A stretch of DNA of 64,000 nt from an uncultured SAR202 cluster bacterium (lineage in GTDB: Bacteria > Chloroflexota > Dehalococcoidia > Lucifugimonadales > Lucifugimonadaceae): NCBI GenBank assembly GCA_902620405.1, contig CACNIC010000004.1, forward strand, positions 1 through 64,000, written 5' to 3'. A program made the translations under genes and the position numbers. Numbering within the stretch: the stretch's first letter is position 1; each line of letters opens with the position of its first letter. This document shows positions 1-8,880 of this stretch, in pieces. Below the pieces are notes generated by a model. That model made no database searches. It saw only the letters and a list, made by a program, of their open reading frames with translations, and was not told the origin of the DNA.

Positions 1-301
1 AAGAAAAGATTTTGAAAAAGAAAAAAATATATTATCAGATAAGTCATTTGATAGCTTAGATAATGAAATTTTTGAATTTTTGTATGGAAATTCAAAAATA
101 AAATTATGGAAAGATTTTGCTTTAAATTTTAGACTTAAAAATAAAAGTTATTATGTTCCAAGCAAAATTTATTGTAATGAATCGGATAATTTTGATTATT
201 GGTTATCAAAAATGAGGATAATTAAATGTACTCGAGAACTAAATGCCAGCTTACTTTCAAGAGGGCTACAGCATATAAGAGGATTAGGAATTTATGAGTA
301 A
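1..301 (+). CDS. 3' end of an unrecognised gene (partial)
   Basis: The reading frame is open from the left edge (codons from base 2) to the TAA at 299-301, giving about 99 C-terminal residues. The visible part is lysine- and aromatic-rich and ends in residues SRGLQHIRGLGIYE. The internal TTG at 80 is unlikely to be the start because the frame stays open upstream of it. The stop overlaps the valS start by 8 bases, so the two genes are probably translationally coupled. I see no domain I can name, so the product is unknown. Confidence 0.55.
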   Translation, partial: RKDFEKEKNILSDKSFDSLDNEIFEFLYGNSKIKLWKDFALNFRLKNKSYYVPSKIYCNESDNFDYWLSKMRIIKCTRELNASLLSRGLQHIRGLGIYE

Positions 302-2876
302 AAAAGAGCTTAATTTTGAAAAAAATTATGATCATTTAGAAGTAGAAAAAAGAATTGTTCGCAATTGGGAAGATAATAAAATATTTTATGGAATTAATCT
401 AAATAATAAAAAATTATTTTCAATAGACACTCCTCCTCCTACAGCAAGTGGACACCTACATATTGGGCATGTTTTTTCATATACCCATCAAGATATATTA
501 GCAAGGTTTAAAAGAATGAATGGATATGAAATATTTTATCCAATGGGCTGGGATGATAATGGATTGCCTACTGAAAGAAGAGTGCAGGATTATTTTAATG
601 TAAGATGCGACCCGGATGAAAAAAGTGTTAATAATATACAAGAATTTATAAAAAAAATAGATAGAAAATCAAATCCGGTTAAAGTTTCCAGAAAAAATTT
701 TATTGAATTATGTCATATTGTTACTACTGAAGATGAAAAAGTATTCAAAGATTTATTTATGAAAATAGGGTTGTCAGTTGATTGGGATCAAGAGTACGCA
801 ACAATTCAGGAAGTTCCCCGTGAAATAGCGCAAAGAAGTTTCATTGATTTATATAACAAAGGTCATGTCTATAATGTTCAAAGCCCATCATTATGGGATC
901 CTGAATTCCAAACTGCCGTGGCACAAGCTGAAATAGAGGACAGGGAAGTTCCAGGAGCTTATCATGATATTGAATTTGAAGCAGATGATGGTAATAGCTT
1001 TATTATTTCAACAACTCGGCCAGAATTACTTGCAGCTTGTGTAGGAATTGCTGCACACCCTGACGATAAAAGATTTATAGATTTAATTGGCAAAACTGCC
1101 ATAACACCATTATTTGAAGTTGAAGTCCCGATTTTTTCAAGTGAACTTGTTGATAAAGATAAAGGGACAGGAATTTTAATGGTCTGTACATTTGGTGATA
1201 ATGTCGATGTTCAATGGTGGAAGGAAGAAAGACTTAAAACAAGAATAATAATTAATAAATATGGCAGATTAAAAGAGATTGATTTTAATAGTGATGGATT
1301 TAAATCAAAACAGCCTGAAAAAGCCAATCAAATATACAAAACCATAGAGGGAAAAAATCTAAAACAAGCAAAAAGAATTATTGTTGACTTGCTTTCTGAT
1401 CCTTCAAATTTTAAAAAGAAGGCTGCACTAGTATCTAATCCAAGAGAAATCATGCATAGCGTTAGATTTTATGAAAGAAGCAAAACCCCGCTTGAAATTT
1501 TAAGCACAAGGCAATGGTTTGTTAAATTGCTGGATAAGAAAAAAATGCTTTTAGAAAAATCGAGCCAAATTGACTGGCACCCAAGTTTTATGAGTAAAAG
1601 ATTTGAAAATTGGACAGAAAATTTAAATATGGACTGGTGTATTAGTAGGCAAAGATTTTTTGGTGTACCATTTCCTGTCTGGTATAAACTTGATGAAAAT
1701 TCTGAACCGAATTACAACAACCCTATATTCCCAGATGTATCTGAATTGCCAATTGACCCTTCTGAAGATACACCTAAAGAATTTGAAGAAAATCAAAGAG
1801 GCGAACCAAACGGATTTATTGGTGAAAAAGATGTGTTTGATACATGGTTTACAAGTTCAATGACGCCTCAAATTGGTGGTAAATGGGGCACAAGTGAAGA
1901 TTTTTTCGATAAAATTTTACCTTATGATATCAGGCCTCAAAGTCATGAAATTATAAGAACTTGGGCATTTTATACTGTAGTGAAATCAGTTCTTCATCAT
2001 AATGAGATTCCTTGGAAAAATGTAATTATTAGCGGATGGGTTCTTGACCCTGATAGAAAAAAAATGAGTAAAAGTAAAGGTAATGTTGTTGTTCCTAATG
2101 ATTTAATTGAAGAATATAGTGCAGATGCTGTGCGTTATTGGTCTGCAAATGCAAGATTAGGAGCAGATACTGCCAATGATGAGCAAGTGTTCAAAGTAGG
2201 TAAAAAATTAGTAGTAAAAATATTTAATGCAAGTAAATATGTACTTAACAATTATCATGAAGTAGATATTTTGGACAAATCCAACATAAAAAATCCTTTA
2301 GACATTTCAATAGTCATCATATTCAATAGTTATTTACAAAAAATTTCTAAAAGATTAAACAATCACCAATTTGCTGAGGCTCTAAATATTCTTGAAGATT
2401 TTTTCTGGAATTATTTCACAGATAACTACATTGAATTAGTTAAAAATAGAAGACAGAGTGCAAGTACAGTTGATTCTTTATCTGCATCAACAACATTGAT
2501 TCTAATTTTACAAAATATTCTAAAATTATTTGCACCATTTGTTCCAATGATTACAGATGAAATATGGTCTATTATGAAGCCTAACGAAGAATCGATTCAT
2601 CTTTCAAAATGGCCTGAAGTAATAGATATTGAAATAAATACTATTTCAACTAACGAATTTGAGGTAGCTAAAGAAAGTATTGCAAGTGTAAGAAAAGAAA
2701 AAACTTCAAAGGGAATCGGCTTAGGAAAAGAGGTTGATGAAATTACAATTACAATCAACAGTGAAAAAAGTAATTATTTAAAACAAGTTTTAAATGATGT
2801 CAAAGATGCATCAAGGGCAAAAAAAATTACGATAAATCTATCTGAAGAAAAAGATGAAATAAGTGCAGAAATTTAG
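294..2876 (+). CDS. valS: Valyl-tRNA synthetase
   Basis: Charges tRNA-Val with valine in the cytoplasm. This is a class I synthetase of 860 residues. The HIGH signature is at residues 56-59 in the context PPPTASGHLHIGH, and KMSKS is at 590-594. The editing domain (CP1) lies between them, with the TTRPE motif near residue 240, and an anticodon-binding helical domain follows KMSKS. The stretch DNGLPTERRVQ with VRCDP nearby is, from memory, typical of actinobacterial and Chloroflexi ValRS rather than the E. coli form. There is no long C-terminal coiled coil, so it is shorter than the 900-950 residue type. The ATG overlaps the upstream stop. The 3' end overlaps the convergent 83-residue gene by 4 bases. 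Confidence 0.96.
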   Translation: MSKKELNFEKNYDHLEVEKRIVRNWEDNKIFYGINLNNKKLFSIDTPPPTASGHLHIGHVFSYTHQDILARFKRMNGYEIFYPMGWDDNGLPTERRVQDYFNVRCDPDEKSVNNIQEFIKKIDRKSNPVKVSRKNFIELCHIVTTEDEKVFKDLFMKIGLSVDWDQEYATIQEVPREIAQRSFIDLYNKGHVYNVQSPSLWDPEFQTAVAQAEIEDREVPGAYHDIEFEADDGNSFIISTTRPELLAACVGIAAHPDDKRFIDLIGKTAITPLFEVEVPIFSSELVDKDKGTGILMVCTFGDNVDVQWWKEERLKTRIIINKYGRLKEIDFNSDGFKSKQPEKANQIYKTIEGKNLKQAKRIIVDLLSDPSNFKKKAALVSNPREIMHSVRFYERSKTPLEILSTRQWFVKLLDKKKMLLEKSSQIDWHPSFMSKRFENWTENLNMDWCISRQRFFGVPFPVWYKLDENSEPNYNNPIFPDVSELPIDPSEDTPKEFEENQRGEPNGFIGEKDVFDTWFTSSMTPQIGGKWGTSEDFFDKILPYDIRPQSHEIIRTWAFYTVVKSVLHHNEIPWKNVIISGWVLDPDRKKMSKSKGNVVVPNDLIEEYSADAVRYWSANARLGADTANDEQVFKVGKKLVVKIFNASKYVLNNYHEVDILDKSNIKNPLDISIVIIFNSYLQKISKRLNNHQFAEALNILEDFFWNYFTDNYIELVKNRRQSASTVDSLSASTTLILILQNILKLFAPFVPMITDEIWSIMKPNEESIHLSKWPEVIDIEINTISTNEFEVAKESIASVRKEKTSKGIGLGKEVDEITITINSEKSNYLKQVLNDVKDASRAKKITINLSEEKDEISAEI

Positions 2877-3124
2877 TTATCTGATATTTCTAAGTCAACT
2901 CCAAAAAAATCAACCCATGGCTTAAATTGTTCAACGAAACTTTTTCCATCTTCAATTGTGGTTAGTCCTTTAATTGCTCTTCCTGGATCATAACCTTGAG
3001 CCTTTGCCATCGCTTCAATGCCTCTTTTAGTTAATCTAACACCACCGACAACAAACTCATCTTCGTTGTCGTCAAGAACAACCAAATCAAGGCCCTTACT
3101 TTTTTCTTTCCAAAATAACTTCAT
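2873..3124 (-). CDS. Conserved-looking small protein of unknown function, last gene of the CoA operon
   Basis: An 83-residue soluble protein with no signal peptide or membrane segment. It is mixed charged and hydrophobic, with the pattern GGVRLTKRGIEAMAKAQGYDPG in the middle and an aromatic patch (FKPWVDFFGVDL) near the C terminus. Its ATG begins 1 base after the coaBC stop, so it is the fifth gene of the acpS-nnr-coaX-coaBC run. It overlaps the end of convergent valS by 4 bases. I do not recognise the family. Compact spacing and normal composition argue that it is real. A link to CoA metabolism is suggested by position only. Confidence 0.7.
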   Translation of the reverse strand: MKLFWKEKSKGLDLVVLDDNEDEFVVGGVRLTKRGIEAMAKAQGYDPGRAIKGLTTIEDGKSFVEQFKPWVDFFGVDLEISDN

Positions 3125-3125
3125 A

Positions 3126-4322
3126 TCAATTAATAATTGTTTTTAATTTATCAATGATATTGGATGCAATAATTTTTTTATTTTCAATATCACTTTTAAA
3201 TATATCACCTTTTTTCGTAATTATCTTAACTTGATTATAATCAGACTCAAAACCAATTTGGGAATTAGATACATCATTAATTACAATCATGTCTAGGTCC
3301 TTAGAATTTAATTTGTTTACACCAAATTCATCATGATTGGATGTTTCAGCAGCGAAACCTATTTTGATACATTTAGAATCTTTAATTAAATTCAAAATAT
3401 CATCGTTTTTAACTAAATTTAATTCCATTTTTTCTATACCATCTTTTTTTACTTTTCCTTCATTGAAAATTTCTGGTTTAAAATCAGCAACAGCTGCAGC
3501 CATAATGATGCAATCCATAGAATCAATCAAATTTATTATTTCTACTTTCATTTCTTCAGCAGTTGAAACTGATATTTTTTTTATTCCGTTTGGAACAAAT
3601 AAATTTGATGTTGTCACTAAAGTAACATTTGCGCCTCTTTGCGAGCATATTTCTGCTAAAGAATGCCCCATTTTTCCTGATGATCTATTTCCAATAAACC
3701 TAACTGAATCAATAGGCTCTCTTGTTCCACCAGCTGAAATCAAAATATTTTTTCCTTTTAAGTCATCAGCAATTGATAAGACCCTCTCAACTTCGGCAGT
3801 AATTTCTTCTTGATTTCTTAGTCGTCCTTTTCCTGTCAAACCTGAAGCTAAATAACCTGATTCAGGCTCAAGAACAATGACACCATTTTTTTTCAATAAT
3901 TCAATATTTTTTTTCACAGCAAAATGGTCATACATGTTTCCATCCATTGCTGGTGCAATAATTATGGGTTTTTCTGTTGCTAATAATGTTGTAGAAATTA
4001 TGTCGTCAGATACTCCATGAGCTATTTTAGATATCATATTAGCTGTTATTGGAGAAACAATCAGAAGGTCTGAATTTTTCGCGATATCCAAATGATCAAT
4101 ATTCAAATCAGACTCATTATTCCATAAATCATCGACAACTTTATTATGAGTTATGCCTTCAAAAGTAGCTTTTCCAACAAATTTTTGTGCAGATTTGGTC
4201 ATAAGTACTTTTACATCTGCTCCTTGTTGAACCCATTTGCTAGCTAAATCGACTGACTTGTATGCAGATATACTCCCGCAAACGCATAAAGCAATTTTTT
4301 TATTTTTTAATATATTTTTCAT
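3126..4322 (-). CDS. coaBC: Bifunctional phosphopantothenoylcysteine decarboxylase/phosphopantothenate-cysteine ligase
   Basis: Carries out two consecutive CoA steps: ligation of cysteine to 4'-phosphopantothenate, then FMN-dependent decarboxylation to 4'-phosphopantetheine. The protein has 398 residues, the usual Dfp length. The N-terminal flavoprotein half begins with KIALCVCGSISAYK and contains the PAMDGNMY motif. The C-terminal CoaB half begins near residue 190 with ILISAGGTREPID and contains IGNRSSGKMG and AAAVADFKP. It overlaps coaX by 4 bases, consistent with co-translation. Confidence 0.96.
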   Translation of the reverse strand: MKNILKNKKIALCVCGSISAYKSVDLASKWVQQGADVKVLMTKSAQKFVGKATFEGITHNKVVDDLWNNESDLNIDHLDIAKNSDLLIVSPITANMISKIAHGVSDDIISTTLLATEKPIIIAPAMDGNMYDHFAVKKNIELLKKNGVIVLEPESGYLASGLTGKGRLRNQEEITAEVERVLSIADDLKGKNILISAGGTREPIDSVRFIGNRSSGKMGHSLAEICSQRGANVTLVTTSNLFVPNGIKKISVSTAEEMKVEIINLIDSMDCIIMAAAVADFKPEIFNEGKVKKDGIEKMELNLVKNDDILNLIKDSKCIKIGFAAETSNHDEFGVNKLNSKDLDMIVINDVSNSQIGFESDYNQVKIITKKGDIFKSDIENKKIIASNIIDKLKTIIN

Positions 4323-5086
4323 TTCTTATTAAGATTGTAAATTATTCTCATTCCATCCAAAGTTAAATTTTGATCTATTTTATCAAAAATTGGAATTTGA
4401 TTATTAATAATTTCAGCAAACCCTCCAGTGCCAATAATAATATACTCACTTTCTTTTAATTTTAATTCTTCAATAATTCTTTTAACAATACCTTCAGTCA
4501 GCGAAATATATCCCCAATAAATCGATGATTTAAGAGCTTCATCTGTATTATTTCCTAAAACTTTTTGATTATTGCTCCATTCATCAAAATTTATTTCACT
4601 TAATAAAGATGCTTTAAGAGCTAAAGCTTTTGAGGCAACTTCAAGCCCAGGGAATATAGAACCACCTAAAAATTCGCTATTATTTGAGATTACTTCAAAG
4701 ACTGTTGCAGTTCCAAAATCAACAACAATTTTGAACTTTTTTTTATCATAATTATTGTTTGCTGCAACGCAATCGGCTATCCTGTCGGGACCAATATCTG
4801 AAATTGGTGAATAATTAAAGTTGATTCCAGTAATTAAATCAGAATTAATAAAAGTTGGTGTAATTTTTAAACTATCTTCAATAATCTTGATTACATTTTT
4901 ATTAACCTCTGGGACAACAGACGATACTAAAACAGAATCGAATTTAGATATGCCTACTTCTTTTAAAACTGAATTAATTTTTTTAATGTTATCGCAATAA
5001 AAAACATCAATTTTATTTTTAATATTTGGATTTTTACATAATCCAATTTTTATTCTGCTATTACCTATATCTATTAAGAGAATCAT
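4319..5086 (-). CDS. coaX: Type III pantothenate kinase
   Basis: Phosphorylates pantothenate, the first committed step of CoA synthesis. It is 255 residues, typical of CoaX and unrelated to the CoaA type. Visible ASKHA-fold motifs are the N-terminal phosphate loop LLIDIGNSRIKIG, then GPDRIAD near residue 99, VDFGTATVFE near 122, and GGSIFPGLE. A type III kinase is normally insensitive to CoA feedback. It overlaps both neighbours (nnr upstream and coaBC downstream) by 4 bases, placing three cofactor genes on one transcript. Confidence 0.95.
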   Translation of the reverse strand: MILLIDIGNSRIKIGLCKNPNIKNKIDVFYCDNIKKINSVLKEVGISKFDSVLVSSVVPEVNKNVIKIIEDSLKITPTFINSDLITGINFNYSPISDIGPDRIADCVAANNNYDKKKFKIVVDFGTATVFEVISNNSEFLGGSIFPGLEVASKALALKASLLSEINFDEWSNNQKVLGNNTDEALKSSIYWGYISLTEGIVKRIIEELKLKESEYIIIGTGGFAEIINNQIPIFDKIDQNLTLDGMRIIYNLNKK

Positions 5087-6591
5087 ATTTCTATACTTTT
5101 AAATACTTGAGGAATGAAAGATATCACATCAGATGCTGTCATTGAAGTACTTCCTTTACAATCTCTAGATAACTTTCCTGAATTAGAGTGTATATATGTG
5201 GCTATAATTGCGGCATCTTTAATTTTCATTTTAGGGTAAGATGCTATTCCTCCAATAAGCCCAGTAAGTACATCGCCCATTCCAGGCTTAGACATTCCGC
5301 CATTTGGTGATGTATTTATGACCATTTCTTTCCCATTAGCAATAAATGTAGAAGGGCCTTTTAACAACAAGCACATATTAGTTTTTTTAGTAAAATTTAG
5401 GATTTTTTTGAAAATGTCTTCATAATCTTTAAATTTATAAATTTTATTAAATTCGCCAAGATGAGGTGTAAGAATTGTTGTCGATGGTAATTTTTCCCAC
5501 CAATATTTAATCTCACTTAAGATATTTAGTGCATCTGCATCAATTACGATGTTATGTCTGTTTTTTGTATTATTAATGTAATTCAAAAAACTATTAATAA
5601 TTTCTTTGGATTTTTCATCCTGACTTAACCCAACTCCTAAAGATATTGAAGAAAACCTTTTAAAATATTTCTCTTCGCTAAAAGAAGATGTAAATAAAGT
5701 TATTTCTGGTGACTTTTCTATTATTTTCTTGGCAATTGAACCTTCAGTTAAAACTGCTGTATGGCCAGTGCCAGACATGTTTGATGACTTTGAGCATAAT
5801 AATGCTGCTCCTGGATACTTATTTGAACCACCAATTATCAAATGAGAACCAAATTTATTTTTGTACAATGTTTCAGGTCTTTTTGGAAACTTCTCTTCGA
5901 TTATATTAGGGGTAAGTGCCTCAAAATTAAAATTTTGTTTTTTTAATTCACTTCTTTTAAAACCAATATCAACATAATTAATTTTTTTGAAAGTTTCAGG
6001 ATTTAATATGCTTTTTTTTAACTGTGATCCAAGAATTATTATTTCGTCTGAGATAAATGTATTTTTATCTTTTAATCCACTTTCAGGATCAAAACCTGTT
6101 GGAATATCAAGTGAAAAAATTGTTACTTTGTCATTTTTTTTGCATAAACTATTTAAAAATTTAATTTTTAAACTTAATTCCGGTTTCAAATTGCCTCTTG
6201 AAGAAATACCAATTATTGCATCAAGAATTATTATGTTGTCTTTGTTTTCTTTAATTTCTTTAGTTAATAATTTTTTATCAAATTCTTTGACATTTATGTT
6301 TTCATTTTTTGAAAAAATTAAGTTCTTGTTTGACGAATTTTTTTCGATACACGACACAAATTGAACATTTTCACTTCCAATCTCTTTTTGAATCAATTTT
6401 CCAGCAATTAATCCGTCTCGACCATTCATCCCTGGTCCAAAAAAAATGAATACCGCGGAAGGATTTTTTTCAATAATTAACTGACTTATTCCTCTTGCGG
6501 CTCTATGTTGAAGAATGCTTTTATTATTACTTTTAATAAGGTATTTTTTTTCAACCCTTTTAATTTCTTTTGGCGACAGTATTGGTATCAT
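5083..6591 (-). CDS. nnr: Bifunctional NAD(P)H-hydrate epimerase/ADP-dependent dehydratase
   Basis: Repairs hydrated NADH/NADPH: the N-terminal YjeF_N domain epimerises and the C-terminal ribokinase-like domain dehydrates using ADP or ATP. The 502 residues match the fused bacterial form. The N domain shows FFGPGMNGRDGLIAG near residue 51. The C domain begins near 240, with IGGSNKYPGAAL, LTPHLGEF and the catalytic NGGMSKPGMGDVLTG. It shares a base with the acpS stop and overlaps coaX. Clustering with acpS and coaX is commonly seen in bacteria. Confidence 0.94.
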   Translation of the reverse strand: MIPILSPKEIKRVEKKYLIKSNNKSILQHRAARGISQLIIEKNPSAVFIFFGPGMNGRDGLIAGKLIQKEIGSENVQFVSCIEKNSSNKNLIFSKNENINVKEFDKKLLTKEIKENKDNIIILDAIIGISSRGNLKPELSLKIKFLNSLCKKNDKVTIFSLDIPTGFDPESGLKDKNTFISDEIIILGSQLKKSILNPETFKKINYVDIGFKRSELKKQNFNFEALTPNIIEEKFPKRPETLYKNKFGSHLIIGGSNKYPGAALLCSKSSNMSGTGHTAVLTEGSIAKKIIEKSPEITLFTSSFSEEKYFKRFSSISLGVGLSQDEKSKEIINSFLNYINNTKNRHNIVIDADALNILSEIKYWWEKLPSTTILTPHLGEFNKIYKFKDYEDIFKKILNFTKKTNMCLLLKGPSTFIANGKEMVINTSPNGGMSKPGMGDVLTGLIGGIASYPKMKIKDAAIIATYIHSNSGKLSRDCKGSTSMTASDVISFIPQVFKSIEI

Positions 6592-6965
6592 CAGTGCATA
6601 ATCACCATTGCTGTTGCTAATTCTTTTGAATGACTAATGCTAAGCTCAATTTTTTTTATACCAATAAAATTAGCTCTTTCTTTCGCTCTACCATGTAATT
6701 TTATAAATGGTTTTCCAGATGGTAATCTTTGAACTTCAATTTCTTTCCATGCAACTCCTCTAGTACCTGTTCCTAAAGCTTTCATTGTAGCTTCTTTTGA
6801 TGCAAATCTAGCAGCTAATTGGGTAGCTCTACCTCTACAATAATTTCTTTCATATTCGGTAAAGATTTTTTCAAGGAATCTTTTTGGATGTTTAGTCAAG
6901 ACATGTTTAATTCTATTAATTTCAATTATGTCTATTCCGCTGTGTATTTGATTGTTATCGTCCAT
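6591..6965 (-). CDS. acpS: Holo-[acyl-carrier-protein] synthase
   Basis: Transfers 4'-phosphopantetheine from CoA to acyl carrier protein, linking this CoA operon to fatty-acid synthesis. It has 124 residues, normal for AcpS. Diagnostic motifs are GIDIIEINRIK near the N terminus (metal-binding Asp), FASKEATMKALGTG (catalytic Glu/Lys) and SISHSKELATA near the end. It is the first gene of the minus-strand operon. Its ATG faces folD across a 44-base intergenic region that must hold both promoters. Confidence 0.95.
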   Translation of the reverse strand: MDDNNQIHSGIDIIEINRIKHVLTKHPKRFLEKIFTEYERNYCRGRATQLAARFASKEATMKALGTGTRGVAWKEIEVQRLPSGKPFIKLHGRAKERANFIGIKKIELSISHSKELATAMVIMH

Positions 6966-7009
6966 TTTAAGTTGTAATATAAAAATCTGTTAAAACTAAT
7001 TTAATTCAG

Positions 7010-7876
7010 ATGTTAATTGATGGAAAAGAAATTTCAAAACTAGCTTATAAAGATATTGTTAATGAAATTAAAATAATAACAAAAAAAATTAAAAGACCTC
7101 CAACATTAAATATTATTTTAATAGGTGAAAATCCATCCTCATTGACATATGTGAATAATAAATTGAAAAAGTGCGAAGAAATTGGCATTAAAGGAAATTT
7201 AATCAAAAAACCTAACAATATAGGACAAAAGGATGTTTTGAGCATTATTAGTGAGTTAAATGCAGATAAAAGAGCCGATGGAATTATTCTTCAGTTGCCA
7301 ATACCAAATCATTTAAATGAAAGAATTTTAATTGAGAGCATAAATCCATTAAAAGATGTTGATGGCCTTACAGCAACAAATATAGGTCTTTTGAGTATCG
7401 GTAATCCAAGATTTATACCTGCAACTGCTTATGGAATTATGGAGATATTAAAAAAAGAAAAAATTAGTTCTGAAGGTAAAAATATTGTTGTTATTGGGAG
7501 AAGTAATATTGTTGGTAAGCCTATGGTGGCTTTATTGAGTGGGAAAAGTGAAAATGCTACTGTTACTGTTTGTCATAGCAAAACAATTAACTTAGAGCAG
7601 CATACAGTTAATGCTGACATTATAATTGTTGCAGTTGGGAAGCCAAATGTTCTCGATGGCTCAATGGTTAAGAAAGGAGTAATAGTGATTGATGTTGGAA
7701 TTAATAGAATAGAAAATAAGGAAAATTCAAAAGGGTTTTCAATAGTTGGAGATGTTGAATTTAATTCGATTTCGAAAAAAGCATCTTTAATTACACCTGT
7801 TCCGGGAGGTGTTGGTCCAATGACAATAGCTATGTTGATGAAAAATGTGTGTGAGGCTGCGAAATTAAATATATAA
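7010..7876 (+). CDS. folD: Methylenetetrahydrofolate dehydrogenase/methenyltetrahydrofolate cyclohydrolase
   Basis: Interconverts 5,10-methylene- and 10-formyl-tetrahydrofolate for one-carbon metabolism. The 288-residue length is standard. Visible motifs include the catalytic Tyr/Lys region SLTYVNNKLKKCEEIG, DGIILQLPIPNH, KDVDGLT, the nucleotide-binding VVIGRSNIVGKPM and the C-terminal TPVPGGVGPMTIAML. It is transcribed divergently from acpS. A 47-base AT-rich gap separates it from pdhA, so the two may or may not be co-transcribed. Confidence 0.96.
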   Translation: MLIDGKEISKLAYKDIVNEIKIITKKIKRPPTLNIILIGENPSSLTYVNNKLKKCEEIGIKGNLIKKPNNIGQKDVLSIISELNADKRADGIILQLPIPNHLNERILIESINPLKDVDGLTATNIGLLSIGNPRFIPATAYGIMEILKKEKISSEGKNIVVIGRSNIVGKPMVALLSGKSENATVTVCHSKTINLEQHTVNADIIIVAVGKPNVLDGSMVKKGVIVIDVGINRIENKENSKGFSIVGDVEFNSISKKASLITPVPGGVGPMTIAMLMKNVCEAAKLNI

Positions 7877-7923
7877 AATTATTTTTTATACTCTCAATTC
7901 TGTTGTAATATTATAAATGAATT

Positions 7924-8880
7924 ATGAATAAAGAAGATCATCTAGATTTATATAGAAAAATGTACTTGATAAGGCTCTTTGAAGAGTCTTGTGGTGAAAA
8001 CTATTCAAAAGGTTTCATTAGAGGTTTTTTGCATCTATACATAGGGCAAGAAGCAGTTGCAGTTGGGTCTATCGACTCTTTAGAAGAAAAAGATTATATA
8101 GTTACTCACTATCGTGATCATGGCCACGCAATTGCAAGGGGACTCAGCACAAATGGATTAATGGCTGAATTGTTTGGTAAAGAGACAGGGGTCAGTAAAG
8201 GTAAAGGTGGTTCAATGCACCTGTTTGATTCAGAAAAAAACTTTATGGGAGGGCATGCTATTGTTGGTGCCCAAATGCCTTTAGCAGCAGGTTTTGCTTT
8301 GGCATCTCAATATAGAAAAGAAGATTCAGTTACTATGGTTTACTTTGGAGACGGAGCTACTAATCAAGGCACATTTCATGAAACAATGAACCTTGCAAGT
8401 GTATGGAAATTGCCAATTGTATTTTTCCTTGAAAACAATTTTTATGGTATGGGGACAAGCGTTGAAAGAATAAGATCAAATGGAAAATCCTTTTCTAATA
8501 TGGCAGAAGGATATGGAATTCCAAGTACAATTGTGGACGGAATGGATGTTATTGCTGTAAAAGAAACAACAAAGGAAGTTGTTGATAAAGTAAGAAGTGG
8601 AAATGGACCCGCTTTAATTGAAGCAACAACATTCAGATTCCAAGGTCATTCAATGGCAGATCCTGCAAAATATAGAGAATCGAGTGAAGTTGATGAGTGG
8701 AGAAAAAAAGACCCAGTTGAGTCTTTTCCTGAATACATTATTTCAAGTAATATTGCATCAAAAGAAGAGATTGAGGATGTAAAGAAATCTGTTGAAGATG
8801 AGATGAATGCTGCTGTTAAATTCGCAACGGAAAGCAATGAACCTGATTTAGAAAGTTTGAGTAAGGACGTGTACCTATAA
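7924..8880 (+). CDS. pdhA: Pyruvate dehydrogenase E1 component, alpha subunit
   Basis: Thiamin-diphosphate-binding alpha subunit of the heterotetrameric E1 that decarboxylates pyruvate and passes the acetyl group to E2. It has 318 residues. The TPP/Mg motif starts with GDG at residues 142-144 and continues to an Asn (GDGATNQGTFHETMN). The phosphorylation-loop-like RFQGHSMADPAKYR is also present. Its stop shares a base with the pdhB start (TAATG). Acetoin dehydrogenase E1 is nearly indistinguishable by sequence. PDH is preferred because this appears to be a core-metabolism locus, but no E3 gene is adjacent. Confidence 0.9.
   Translation: MNKEDHLDLYRKMYLIRLFEESCGENYSKGFIRGFLHLYIGQEAVAVGSIDSLEEKDYIVTHYRDHGHAIARGLSTNGLMAELFGKETGVSKGKGGSMHLFDSEKNFMGGHAIVGAQMPLAAGFALASQYRKEDSVTMVYFGDGATNQGTFHETMNLASVWKLPIVFFLENNFYGMGTSVERIRSNGKSFSNMAEGYGIPSTIVDGMDVIAVKETTKEVVDKVRSGNGPALIEATTFRFQGHSMADPAKYRESSEVDEWRKKDPVESFPEYIISSNIASKEEIEDVKKSVEDEMNAAVKFATESNEPDLESLSKDVYL

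Noticed and set aside
3337-3813. A 158-residue plus-strand ORF inside coaBC
   Set aside because: It is antisense to well-conserved coaBC motifs and has no ribosome site or recognisable domain. It is a shadow of the AT-rich code.
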